A stretch of 64,000 nucleotides of DNA, from assembly GCF_002218085.1 (NCBI RefSeq), contig NZ_BDUC01000002.1:979669-1043668 (forward strand), written 5' to 3'. A program made the translations under genes and the position numbers. The stretch is from Tolypothrix sp. NIES-4075. GTDB lineage: Bacteria > Cyanobacteriota > Cyanobacteriia > Cyanobacteriales > Nostocaceae. How positions within the stretch are numbered: position 1 is the stretch's first letter; the number at the start of each line of letters is the position of its first letter. This document shows, piece after piece, positions 24,946-32,689 of this stretch. The notes under the pieces are model-generated. The model searched no databases. It was not told where the DNA came from and saw only the letters and a program-made list of their open reading frames with translations.

Positions 24946-25380
24946 ATGGCAACAACTCAAGCAACAACTCAAACAACTAATATTACAGATTTAGTGGTTA
25001 ACAGTAAAAAGAACTGCTACCACCTATTTTCGGAACGCATGACTGAGATTCAAAACACAGGAGTCAACACAGAACTTAAACCAGGAATTCACGTTATTAG
25101 AATTCGCAAAGGTTCTTTTGATTACGTCCAAGGTGATGTTCAGAAGGGCGAACCTATTGTAATGCTATGGATTTATGGTGGTAAGTTCAAGAATCTAAAA
25201 ACTAATATAGAGGTTCCCGCAGGCTGGTCAACTTTGAACGGTTATGATGATACCTTGACCTTAGCGGTATCAGAAACCTTGACACTGTGTGCCTTCTTTT
25301 TTGATGTTGAAGTTGGCGATAACGATGGAGATGTGACAGTTTCAGTGATTAAAGTTGGTGAACTTAACGATTTAAATTAA
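24946..25380 (+). CDS. Hypothetical protein, probably beta-rich, soluble
   Basis: The 144-residue product has an AAAGGA ribosome site 7-10 bases before the ATG. The N-terminus is Thr/Gln-rich (ATTQATTQTT). The rest alternates hydrophobic and polar residues (IHVIRIRKGSFDYVQGDV, IVMLWIYGGKF, TLTLAVSETLTLCAFFF, VTVSVIKVG), typical of a beta-sandwich. There is no signal peptide or membrane segment. I do not recognise the family. It is monocistronic, with a partial IS5-type end 24 bases downstream. Confidence 0.6.
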   Translation: MATTQATTQTTNITDLVVNSKKNCYHLFSERMTEIQNTGVNTELKPGIHVIRIRKGSFDYVQGDVQKGEPIVMLWIYGGKFKNLKTNIEVPAGWSTLNGYDDTLTLAVSETLTLCAFFFDVEVGDNDGDVTVSVIKVGELNDLN

Positions 25381-25404
25381 GCTTTTGACTTGGCGCTAAC
25401 GTAA

Positions 25405-25421
25405 GAGGATGTTTGAAAAGT
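25405..25421. repeat. Solo terminal repeat of the IS5/MITE family
   Basis: GAGGATGTTTGAAAAGT is identical to the inverted right end of the MITE at 31,730-31,746 and differs by one base from the IS5 ends. It is preceded by TAA, a possible target duplication. The CCCCCCTTG/AAAGGGGGG hairpin that follows resembles the inside of the MITE, but I found no second end before 25,600. It is probably the remnant of a truncated MITE. Confidence 0.65.
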
Positions 25422-25598
25422 CTCACATAACACATAAACTTTGACGTTACGCCCCAACCCCCCTTGTAAAGGGGGGCTTTAAGAGTCTATTTCTTTAATA
25501 CCTCAAGTTTAGATTTGAATCTTTACTAATAAGAAAACATGGTTTAATCAGACACTAACTGTAACGTTTGTTAATAGCCGTTGAACGAAGGCGATCGC

Positions 25599-27068
25599 TC
25601 AATTCTGTAACGTAATCGGCAAAATGAGGGTGAATGCTGTTTGACCGTTTGATGTTGAGTCAAGGGTGAGGTCGCCATGATGTGCGCGGGCAATTTCACG
25701 AGCTAGGCTGAGTCCCAGTCCGATTCCTTCTACCTTGCGGGTTCGAGCCGGATCGCCGCGATGGAAGCGGTCAAAAATGCGCTCTTGGTCGCTCACTGCT
25801 ATGTCTTTTGATGCATTGACAATCGTGACATAAAGAGTACTGTGACTTTGCCGTGCGTGAATGTGTATCCAGCCGTTGGGAAGATTGTATTTAATGGCAT
25901 TACTGAAGAGGTTTTGCAGAACTTGAATCAACAGATCGCGATCGCCCTGTACTCTGAGTTTATCAGTAATGTCAATTTGCACAGCTAAGTGGGGAGCCAG
26001 CAGTTCCACATCTTCTAACATCTCCATTAGCAACTCAGACATATCCACTTCAATTAAATACAAACTCATTTGTCCGGCATCTGCCAAAGACAGCAGCAAG
26101 AGTTTCCGCATAATACTACTCAAGCGGCGCACTTCATCCAACAAATTGCTTAAGCGCTGTTGCACTTGGGAACCTGGGTCAACCTGTTGCAGCGTTCGTT
26201 CCAGTTCGCCTTGTAGAATGGTTAGTGGGGTTTTCAGTTCGTGAGCAGCATCACCACTGAAGCGAGAGGCTTGTGTAAAACTGCGTTGCAAGCGTTCCAA
26301 CATTTGGTTAAACACCTCAATCAGTTGAACAAATTCAACATCTGTTGTCCCAATCGGAATTCGTTGATCTAATCCTTTAACAGTCACCTGTTGAATGACA
26401 CCTGTTAATTGCCGAATCGGACGCAAAGCACTACCAGAAATCAACCATGCACCGACCGCAACCAGCAGCAGCGTTCCTGGAATTGAAACAAGGAAGATAT
26501 TACGGATGCCAGCCATCTCTTGATTGACGGCTTGCAGACTAACAGCGATCGCAATTTGAACATTAGGAAGTTTAGCTGCCCCAATTCGCCAAGTTTCTCT
26601 TGCCGTCACGAGGGTGACGAATTGAGGTTGGGGTGGAGGTGGAAGTGGGCGAATAAAGCGCTCTTGGTCTGGATTTATAGGGAATTTTGGCGGTAGTTCA
26701 CCCTTAGGGAACGGTGGCAGAGGTGTTAACCCAAGACGCTGAATTAGCAGACGATTGATTTCGAGGTCGGCAGGTAAAGAGTTAAATTGATCAAGTGTGT
26801 TGCCGTTTGCATCTAACACCAGCAGTGCGATGGGGATTTTTGTATTTGTTCCGAAGGCATAGGATAATGAGTCTGCGTAGCGATGCGATCGCTCTCGACC
26901 GGGTAAACCGATTGAGCGCATCAACTGATTGAACATTTCTGCATCAAAGCGGCTGATTTTAGCATTGTAGATCTGAAACCAGGACACAGCGCCAAACCCT
27001 ACTAATGCGCTTCCAGCCAAAGCCGCAGACAACAAAGCAATCCTAAGTCGAAACGAAGGTAGTTTCAT
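25599..27068 (-). CDS. Two-component sensor histidine kinase (HAMP, HisKA, HATPase)
   Basis: The 489-residue inner-membrane kinase has TM1 at about residues 10-33, a periplasmic loop of about 155 residues and TM2 at about 191-213. A HAMP-like linker follows. The phospho-acceptor is His276 in the H-box GDAAHELKTPLT. N-box (NLFSNAIKYN) and G-box (GIGLGLSLAREIA) ATP-binding motifs follow. It belongs to the RppB/heavy-metal sensor type common in cyanobacteria. The loop contains a LTPLPPFPKGEL stretch that looks like a translated dispersed DNA repeat. Its start overlaps the response regulator stop by four bases (27065-27068). Confidence 0.88.
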   Translation of the reverse strand: MKLPSFRLRIALLSAALAGSALVGFGAVSWFQIYNAKISRFDAEMFNQLMRSIGLPGRERSHRYADSLSYAFGTNTKIPIALLVLDANGNTLDQFNSLPADLEINRLLIQRLGLTPLPPFPKGELPPKFPINPDQERFIRPLPPPPQPQFVTLVTARETWRIGAAKLPNVQIAIAVSLQAVNQEMAGIRNIFLVSIPGTLLLVAVGAWLISGSALRPIRQLTGVIQQVTVKGLDQRIPIGTTDVEFVQLIEVFNQMLERLQRSFTQASRFSGDAAHELKTPLTILQGELERTLQQVDPGSQVQQRLSNLLDEVRRLSSIMRKLLLLSLADAGQMSLYLIEVDMSELLMEMLEDVELLAPHLAVQIDITDKLRVQGDRDLLIQVLQNLFSNAIKYNLPNGWIHIHARQSHSTLYVTIVNASKDIAVSDQERIFDRFHRGDPARTRKVEGIGLGLSLAREIARAHHGDLTLDSTSNGQTAFTLILPITLQN

Positions 27069-27745
27069 GTTTGATCTCGATTGCGAAACCGGTATCCAAC
27101 CCCGCGAATGCTTTCAATCCAGTTTGTTTCATCAATCGGGTCAATTTTTTTGCGAATTCGCTGGATACAAACATCTACAACATTGGTGTTGGGGTTAAAG
27201 TCGTAACCCCAAACGTGTTCTAAAATTTGGGTACGGGTAAATACTCGTCCGGGAGAGCGCATTAAATACTCTAGAAGATTAAACTCGCGGCTGGTGAGTT
27301 CTATTGCCTGTTGATCGCAGGTGACTTCTCGCGTAATGCGATCGAGTTTGAGCGAACCTACAGAAAGGAAATTTTGGCGATCGCCCACACTCCGGCGCAC
27401 AACAGCATGAATTCGCGCCGCTAACTCTTCCACAAAAAACGGTTTGGCGATATAATCATCGGCTCCCAAATTCAATCCTTGCAGGCGATCGTCCAGTTCG
27501 TTACGAGCCGTTAACAAAATCACCGGAGCATTCCGACCTTGCTGCCGCAGTTGTTTCAAAATCGATAGTCCATCTTTTCCCGGCACCATGATGTCAAGCA
27601 CGATCGCGTCGTACTCATTATCTAATGCCCGCAGATAGCCTTCATCACCGTTGTCGCAGTAGTCCACGACAAATCCCTGCTCCTTCAGTCCGGAACGGAC
27701 GAAGTTAGCAATTTTTGCTTCATCTTCGACAAACAAAATGTTCAC
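27065..27745 (-). CDS. OmpR-family response regulator (RppA-like)
   Basis: The 226-residue protein has a receiver domain (residues 1-118) with Asp51 as phospho-acceptor and a winged-helix DNA-binding domain (about 128-222). It uses a GTG start. It is the first gene of a two-gene operon with the kinase (ATGA overlap). A palindrome AATTACA-N4-TGTAATT lies 57 bases upstream and recurs before the secreted repeat protein gene at 30,894. This suggests autoregulation plus a remote target. Confidence 0.9.
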   Translation of the reverse strand: MNILFVEDEAKIANFVRSGLKEQGFVVDYCDNGDEGYLRALDNEYDAIVLDIMVPGKDGLSILKQLRQQGRNAPVILLTARNELDDRLQGLNLGADDYIAKPFFVEELAARIHAVVRRSVGDRQNFLSVGSLKLDRITREVTCDQQAIELTSREFNLLEYLMRSPGRVFTRTQILEHVWGYDFNPNTNVVDVCIQRIRKKIDPIDETNWIESIRGVGYRFRNRDQT

Positions 27746-27800
27746 GAGCCATTCATTGTTTCACCCATTGCTTTATTGTAGGTTCGCTACCGTTTGGCTC

Positions 27801-27821
27801 AAATTACAAAAATGTAATTCA
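27801..27821. promoter_or_regulatory. Palindromic operator-like site upstream of the response regulator operon
   Basis: The inverted repeat AATTACA (27802-27808) and TGTAATT (27813-27819) has a 4-base spacer. It matches 20 of 21 bases at 30801-30821 in front of the secreted repeat protein gene. The identical flanking bases point to a shared binding site. OmpR-type regulators more often bind direct repeats, so another factor is possible. Confidence 0.6.
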
Positions 27822-27864
27822 CATTGTGTATACAAAACTTTGCTATTGTTGGTTAAGGTTGCTT

Positions 27865-28740
27865 TTATTCGTTTCTACTGCCATCTTTAAGAAAGCTATG
27901 GATAGCGGAAAAATCTTTTTCACCTAGCCCTTGCTGCATTGCTAAACGATATAGTTCTTTGACAGTACTTGTAACGGGTATTGCCACACCTGCTGAGTTC
28001 GCTGCGATCGCTACCATGTGTAAGTCTTTCTGCATCCATTGCAGAGGAAATTCAGCTTCGTAATCTTCCAGTTCCAGCTTTTCTTTTTTTGTCGCTAAAA
28101 AGGGTGCAGTTACTGGTCCTCCCAACAAAACTTTGAGCAACATCTCTTGTGAAATACCCAAAGCTTGCCCTAATATTACAGCTTCGGCAAATGCTGCCAT
28201 TGATGTACCCAGTAATAGGTTAATTGCTAGTTTTAAGGAAGTTCCCATCCCATATTCTCCAACGTGCATAAACCTGCTTCCCATAGCTTCAAACAAAGGT
28301 TGGCAAGTTTTCACATCTGTTGCATCTCCTCCTACCATAAATACTAATTCTGCTTTTGAAGCCTGGTTTTTAGAGCCAGCGACAGGAGCATCTAAAAATC
28401 TGACTTGTTTGCTTTGAGCCTCCATTGCCATCTGACGTGAAAATGAGGGATGAACTGTGCTGCAATCTACCCATAGAGCATTTGGTGCAAGGTTATCTAA
28501 GAAGCCATTTTCTCCAACTGCTGCATTCATAACAACTTCTGGATTTGCCAACATGGTGAAAATAATTTCAACTTGTTTTGCTACAGATCCAGGAGTATCT
28601 GCCCATAAAGCTCCATTGTTGATAAGAGAGGTAGCTTTGTCTTGGGTGCGATTGAAAATAACTATTTCATAACCATGCTTTTGCAAATTAGCCGCCATTC
28701 GACTTCCCATAATTCCCGTGCCAATGAAACCAACTTTCAT
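27865..28740 (-). CDS. NAD(P)-dependent beta-hydroxyacid dehydrogenase family oxidoreductase
   Basis: The ATG at 28740 is chosen because GGAG lies six bases upstream. The 291-residue product has the N-terminal Rossmann motif GFIGTGIMGSRMA, the substrate-binding DAPVAGSKNQA block and the catalytic Lys in GTSLKLAINLLLG. This is typical of the 3-hydroxyisobutyrate dehydrogenase/glyoxylate-succinic semialdehyde reductase (GLYR) group. The exact substrate cannot be told from sequence. The broken Crp/Fnr gene lies 80 bases upstream on the same strand and may once have controlled it. Confidence 0.83.
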   Translation of the reverse strand: MKVGFIGTGIMGSRMAANLQKHGYEIVIFNRTQDKATSLINNGALWADTPGSVAKQVEIIFTMLANPEVVMNAAVGENGFLDNLAPNALWVDCSTVHPSFSRQMAMEAQSKQVRFLDAPVAGSKNQASKAELVFMVGGDATDVKTCQPLFEAMGSRFMHVGEYGMGTSLKLAINLLLGTSMAAFAEAVILGQALGISQEMLLKVLLGGPVTAPFLATKKEKLELEDYEAEFPLQWMQKDLHMVAIAANSAGVAIPVTSTVKELYRLAMQQGLGEKDFSAIHSFLKDGSRNE

Positions 28741-28819
28741 ACTCGTCTCCATTGCGTTGCCAATACAATTTACCTGTGTGGATAATCAAGACGCATTAAC
28801 AAATGATAAGAAAAAGGTT

Positions 28820-29360
28820 TTACGCTGTACGTTTTAGTCGGGATAGAGATACTTCTGTAATTCCCAAGTAGGAAGCAATATGATATTGCGGCACTCGTTT
28901 AGCTAAGTCGGGATATTGTTTCACAAAATCGAGATACCGCTCAGTAGCTTGTTGTTGCAATAAGCTTCTAGCTCGGAGTTCCTTTCTTATGAGTAACCAC
29001 TCTGCTAACTTTCGTCCCAGTCTGTCAAATATTGGGTGTTGCTCAAATAAAGCTACAAAGTCACTAAAGTTTGCAGCTAAAAGCATCGTCGGCTCTAGAG
29101 CTTGAACACCATATAGGATAGGTAAATCAAGATTATAAGCCGCGAGGGAACCTGCAAAAGTATTTTCAGGAATAAATGCTTTGTTTGATTCCATGCCATC
29201 GTCTGTAATGTAGTAGAAACGAAGTAGCCCACTACAGACAAAGTAAAGTTCGTGTCCTTTTGCTCCAGGTAGAAGAATGTATTCTTGTTTCTGGGCAGTT
29301 TTAACTTGAAAATTTGACGCAAGTAGGTTCCACTCTTGGTCTGCTAAATCAACCCACTTA
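28820..29360 (-). pseudogene. Crp/Fnr-type regulator interrupted near its 5' end by an IS630 element
   Basis: Reading upstream of the only in-frame ATG (29194), the frame stays open and encodes the missing cyclic-nucleotide-binding-like half (LLPGAKGHELYFVCSG, RFYYITDDG) up to the IS boundary at 29360. The 5' end lies beyond the IS: ATG at 30551-30549, then 14 more bases to 30535. Joining the parts through one TA gives an uninterrupted 185-residue gene starting MRTALVKWVDLADQEWN. This is the normal length for small Crp-family regulators, with a C-terminal winged helix (HIASYLGITEVSLSRLKR). Only a 124-residue C-terminal product could now be made, so the gene is probably inactive. Confidence 0.85.
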
Positions 29361-29400
29361 AGTAAGTCGGCGGGAAAATTTATAAGTATGTAACGAAAGC

Positions 29401-30051
29401 TTAACCACAGCTATTAGAGTTAAATTTAATACGTTGTGTACTATGGTTTCCTTTTTCCCCTCTAGTTTGAATACCATCAATTACGGCATAGGCAAGTTGT
29501 AGCTCGTCATCAAACATTTTTCCCGCTAGTTCATCTTTTTTAAGGTGTTGCCATTCCAATTCAATCGGGTTCATTTGAGAGCAATATTTAGGCAAAAAGA
29601 AGATGTACAAACCCATCCGTTCCCACTTTGACCATAACTGTTGTACCTGTTGACATCGATGTATTGGACCGTTGTCCTGCACTATTACTCTCATGCGTCC
29701 TATGTTTTGGGCATCAAGAGCTTCAAGCTCCATCATCTCAATGTAAGATTTACGACTAACACCCCCAATAACCAAACCGTAAATAAAACTGATTAAAGGT
29801 TGAAAAAACCCAATAATACTTAATCTGCGACCACGACGCTGGGTTTGTTCCAAGTGTTTTTGCTCTCCTCGGTGGTAATAAGTGTAACTAGGCTCACTCC
29901 AGGCACAAAACCCTGATTCGTCTAAATATTTTAGGTCTATTTCTCCGGCAGCAGCAGCTAGTTGCAGCATATCTAAGTCTGCCTGCTTTTTCTCACGTAC
30001 TATGGGGTCTTGTTTTCCTTTATGACTCTTTCTGGCTCTTTTCCAAATCAC
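29401..30051 (-). CDS. IS630 transposase, catalytic part (orfB)
   Basis: The 216-residue DDE domain shows the catalytic motifs YLDESGF, VIVQDNGPIH and NPIELEWQHLK. It lies in the -1 frame relative to orfA and overlaps it by four bases. It is expected to be made as an orfA-orfB fusion by slippage at the A7G5 run near 30,053-30,064. The IS end lies 40 bases past the stop. Confidence 0.88.
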   Translation of the reverse strand: MIWKRARKSHKGKQDPIVREKKQADLDMLQLAAAAGEIDLKYLDESGFCAWSEPSYTYYHRGEQKHLEQTQRRGRRLSIIGFFQPLISFIYGLVIGGVSRKSYIEMMELEALDAQNIGRMRVIVQDNGPIHRCQQVQQLWSKWERMGLYIFFLPKYCSQMNPIELEWQHLKKDELAGKMFDDELQLAYAVIDGIQTRGEKGNHSTQRIKFNSNSCG

Positions 30052-30455
30052 CCCCTTTTTTTGAGTACCCGTCTTAATCTATCGGGACTCAGTTTAATGT
30101 GGCGATCGCGTTCTAATTTTTGGGCTAATTGAAGACTGTTGTATGTGCGTGGTTCTGTTTTCAAACATTCTTCCAAAAATATGATGTCTTCTTCGTTATA
30201 CTTCGTTTTACCCCCTCGACCCGATTTTTCCCAAAGCCCTTGTATACCAAGCTTTTCCCATTTATGTAAAACTTCTCTTACCGTTTGAGGAGTCCAATTG
30301 AAATGAGCAGCTATTTTTTCCACGTACCAGCCATGTGCGTTTAACCTGACTACCTCTGCTCTGTCTTTCACTTTCTGTGGTACATCCGCAGTTCTTAGGT
30401 TTAAAAGGGTTTTGTCTTGCTCACGAGTTAGAAATACCCTGATGCGAGCGCCCAT
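30048..30455 (-). CDS. IS630 transposase, DNA-binding part (orfA)
   Basis: The 135-residue N-terminal part holds two helix-turn-helix units (about 20-60 and 80-130; VEKIAAHFNWTPQTVREVLHKW and LAQKLERDRHIKLSPDRLRRVL). It ends at a homopolymer run (AAAAAAAGGGGG on the minus strand) just before its stop. This is the probable -1 frameshift site giving the full transposase. Confidence 0.88.
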   Translation of the reverse strand: MGARIRVFLTREQDKTLLNLRTADVPQKVKDRAEVVRLNAHGWYVEKIAAHFNWTPQTVREVLHKWEKLGIQGLWEKSGRGGKTKYNEEDIIFLEECLKTEPRTYNSLQLAQKLERDRHIKLSPDRLRRVLKKRG

Positions 30456-30534
30456 ATCTCAATTACCTCGGTAGACACATTCTCAGTATTTACTTATCTT
30501 TACATAGTTTGGTTTTTTCACGCCGACCTACTTA

Positions 30535-30893
30535 ACTAGGGCTGTTCGCATCTGTTGATATAGAGTAAAAGATAACGCCGTATTCATAAAAACTTAAATT
30601 TTTTAGATCCTGCTATACAAAATCAATTCTTTAAGAAATAAATAAAAAATGCAGCTAAAGCCTGAACTGATATTTAAGCTGTTTTCTCCCACGATTTGTG
30701 AGATATTTTTATATCATATAACCTATTGACAAATGAGCCTTATTCTTAACTTTCCACGGATGGGTCGGGAGTGGGATCATCTTTAAGGCTTAAATGACAA
30801 AAATTACAAAACTGTAATTCAGAACCCTGGCGAATTGTAATTTTGGATTGGCTTAATCAGAAATGTAAACAATCTATCTTTTGGTGGTTGAGA
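30535..30893. other. Spacer between the IS630 insertion and the secreted repeat protein gene
   Basis: It contains the 17-base 5' stump of the Crp/Fnr gene (30535-30551) and an A/T-rich stretch. The palindrome AATTACA-N4-TGTAATT lies at 30802-30819, followed by a further half-site AATTGTAATT near 30,833. Both sites lie 50-95 bases before the ATG at 30894. Confidence 0.55.
30801..30821. promoter_or_regulatory. Second copy of the palindromic operator-like site
   Basis: AATTACA (30802-30808) and TGTAATT (30813-30819) with a 4-base spacer. It is identical to the site at 27801-27821 except for one spacer base and sits about 73 bases before the secreted repeat protein ATG. Confidence 0.6.
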
Positions 30894-31538
30894 ATGAACA
30901 TTCGTCGAATATTAGCCGTAGCAGCGATTCCCGTTTTAGTTGGCACATTTGGTTTTATTTCACTAAGTCAGGCGTCTTCCAAAGCTAGTTTCTCTCAAAT
31001 CGCACAGCTGCCAGAACCGCCAAACGAACCACCAGACGGACAGCGACGACCACCCAAGATTGATTTTGCAGCTGCTGCGACTAAGTTAGGTGTAACAGAA
31101 CAACAATTAAAAGATGCGCTGGGAGTGCCTGCCAATCCTCCAAATCCTGGCGTTGGCGGAGCCTCTCCTCAGGAGAATCGCAATGGACGCCCTCCTCGTC
31201 CTGATTTTAAGGCTGCTGCGACGAAGTTGGGTGTCACAGAACAACAGTTAAAGGATGCCTTGGGAGTACCTGCCAATCCGGGCGTTGGCGGAGCCTCTCC
31301 TCAGGAGAATCGCAATGGGCGCCCTCCCCGCCCTGATTTTAAGGCTGCTGCGACGAAGTTGGGTGTCACAGAACAACAGTTAAAGGATGCCTTGGGAGTA
31401 CCTGCCAATCCGGGCGATCGCAATGGGCGCCCTCCCCGCCCTGATTTTAAGGCTGCTGCGACGAAGTTGGGTGTCACAGAACAACAGTTAAAGGATGCGC
31501 TGGGTGTTCCGCCTCGTCTTCAGGAGAATCGCCCTTAG
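30894..31538 (+). CDS. Secreted protein with four LGVTEQQLKDALG repeats
   Basis: The ATG at 30894 is preferred over an upstream TTG (30843), because it directly opens a signal peptide (NIRR, then a hydrophobic core to about residue 28). The mature part is four copies of a DFKAAATKLGVTEQQLKDAL helix pair separated by Pro/Gly/Asn-rich linkers. Copies 2-4 are almost identical at DNA level, with 132- and 108-base periods, so the array expanded recently. The role is unknown. The upstream palindrome shared with the two-component operon suggests envelope-stress-like control. The stop codon TAG is formed at the junction with the MITE. Confidence 0.75.
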   Translation: MNIRRILAVAAIPVLVGTFGFISLSQASSKASFSQIAQLPEPPNEPPDGQRRPPKIDFAAAATKLGVTEQQLKDALGVPANPPNPGVGGASPQENRNGRPPRPDFKAAATKLGVTEQQLKDALGVPANPGVGGASPQENRNGRPPRPDFKAAATKLGVTEQQLKDALGVPANPGDRNGRPPRPDFKAAATKLGVTEQQLKDALGVPPRLQENRP

Positions 31539-31746
31539 AGGATGTTTTAAAAGTCAAAATATATACTCGAAACCTCACTTCCATTCCTCTCCCCTACAAG
31601 GGGAGGGCTTTGAAACCCCCATTCCCTTGTAGGGAAGGGAGCCAGTGCGCCCTTACGGGTTCCCCGGCTTCAAGCATCTGGCGTGGGGTAGGGGGGTTAG
31701 GTTTTTGAGACTTAAATGTTACCCAAAATACTTTTCAAACATCCTC
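31538..31746. mobile_element. MITE related to the IS5-family element (209 bp)
   Basis: The ends GAGGATGTTTTAAAAGT (31538-31554) and, inverted, GAGGATGTTTGAAAAGT (31730-31746) match the 17-bp ends of the IS at 21,738. A TTA target duplication flanks them (31535-31537 and 31747-31749). There is no transposase frame. The inside is G/C-rich and palindromic (CCCTACAAGGGGAGGG; CCCTTGTAGGGAAGGG). It inserted inside the stop codon of the upstream gene, turning TAA into TAG. Confidence 0.88.
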
Positions 31747-31802
31747 TTAATCAGGCAAAATTATTTCGATTCAAAAAAAATTGACTAAAAAAAGCTAATT
31801 CC

Positions 31803-32264
31803 ATGTTAAAATACAAGCTTGCATTTATTGTGTTATCTGCTGTTGTCGTAATTGCTCCAACTTTCACTTCCAGTCCTGCAAATGCTCAGACAAAAGTCCA
31901 GGTTGTTGCTCAAGGCGATCGAGTTAGGGAGCAAGACGGCAGACGCAACTATAGAGAAGATAGAACTCCCCAAGATAGGCGCAATTATAGAGAAGATAGA
32001 ATTCCCCAAGATAGGCGCAATTCAAACCGCGACGACGAACCTAATCGCAGAATAGTCAGACTTGGCAATGGTGACATCAGACTTTCTAACGGGGATATTT
32101 TTCCTGCTAGGAGGTTAGTCAGACTGCGTGATGGTTATTTCAGACTCCCCAATGGAGATATTCTTCTTCCCAATGAGGAAATTGTTCCTTCTAGAAGATT
32201 AGTTAGAGTGCCTGATGGTTACTTCAGGCTTCCTAATGGGGTGACACTGCAAATTAACCTTTAA
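31803..32264 (+). CDS. Small secreted Arg/Asp-rich repeat protein
   Basis: The 153-residue protein has a signal peptide (residues 1-28, ending SPANAQ). An Arg/Asp-rich repeat follows (QDRRNYREDR, three copies). Three imperfect C-terminal repeats come next, of the type RRLVRLRDGYFRLPNGDI. The last half is likely beta-structured. I recognise no family. Together with the 30,894 gene it forms a pair of small exported repeat proteins, now split by a MITE. Confidence 0.65.
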   Translation: MLKYKLAFIVLSAVVVIAPTFTSSPANAQTKVQVVAQGDRVREQDGRRNYREDRTPQDRRNYREDRIPQDRRNSNRDDEPNRRIVRLGNGDIRLSNGDIFPARRLVRLRDGYFRLPNGDILLPNEEIVPSRRLVRVPDGYFRLPNGVTLQINL

Positions 32265-32314
32265 AACACCAAAAATTGAATTGTAAATATGGCGTTGCAT
32301 AATTGCGGGATGAA

Positions 32315-32689
32315 TTAGGCTGAGATGGGCACAACCCCGTTCTTAAGGTAGTGCAGTAACAATTTAATAGACAGACTCAGCATTTCTTTGGATTTAGAAT
32401 AACAAAGTGTGCGACGATGTAGCCGTGCTAAATAATGTCTTAATCTTGTATTTTCTCCCTCAATTCGTGTCATGTAAGTTTTCTTGACTAAATGGTCGCA
32501 ATCATCAATAAAACAAGGATACACGGGATATCCATCAGTTACATACAAAAAACATTTCCAACACTTAATAATCTTCCACAAACGTTTAAATGTCTTGGCA
32601 CTACGGTCTCCTAAAACCCAAGCTAGAATACCTGGCTTTCCTTTGTTGGCGGCTGTCCACAACCAAATTTTGTTTTTTTTTACCGACAA
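32315..32689 (-). CDS. IS1 transposase, InsB-like part
   Basis: The 124-residue frame begins in the A-rich slippery region (KKNKIWLWTA) and carries the catalytic domain of IS1 transposases (ILAWVLGDRSAKTF, YVTDGYPVY, ENTRLRHYLARLHRRTLCYSKS). It should be expressed as a fusion after -1 slippage in the A-run near 32,675-32,683. The start codon of the separate frame is probably not used. Confidence 0.85.
   Translation of the reverse strand: MSVKKNKIWLWTAANKGKPGILAWVLGDRSAKTFKRLWKIIKCWKCFLYVTDGYPVYPCFIDDCDHLVKKTYMTRIEGENTRLRHYLARLHRRTLCYSKSKEMLSLSIKLLLHYLKNGVVPISA

Larger units (their letters stand above)
29361..30532 (-). mobile_element. IS630-family insertion sequence (1,172 bp)
   Basis: The imperfect terminal inverted repeats begin AGTAAGTCGGCGGGAAAA (left, 29361) and AGTAGGTCGGCGTGAAAA (right, read inward from 30532). 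They are flanked by TA duplications at 29359-29360 and 30533-30534, as expected for IS630. Two overlapping frames encode the transposase by frameshift. Excision in silico through one TA restores the Crp/Fnr gene, confirming both boundaries. Confidence 0.92.

Noticed and set aside
28820..29194. Independent 124-residue Crp-like gene
   Set aside because: Upstream in-frame sequence encodes the rest of the domain and rejoins across the IS630 element, so this is the tail of a broken gene.
30843..30893. TTG start 17 codons upstream of the secreted repeat protein
   Set aside because: The ATG at 30894 directly opens a good signal peptide; the extra residues would bury it.
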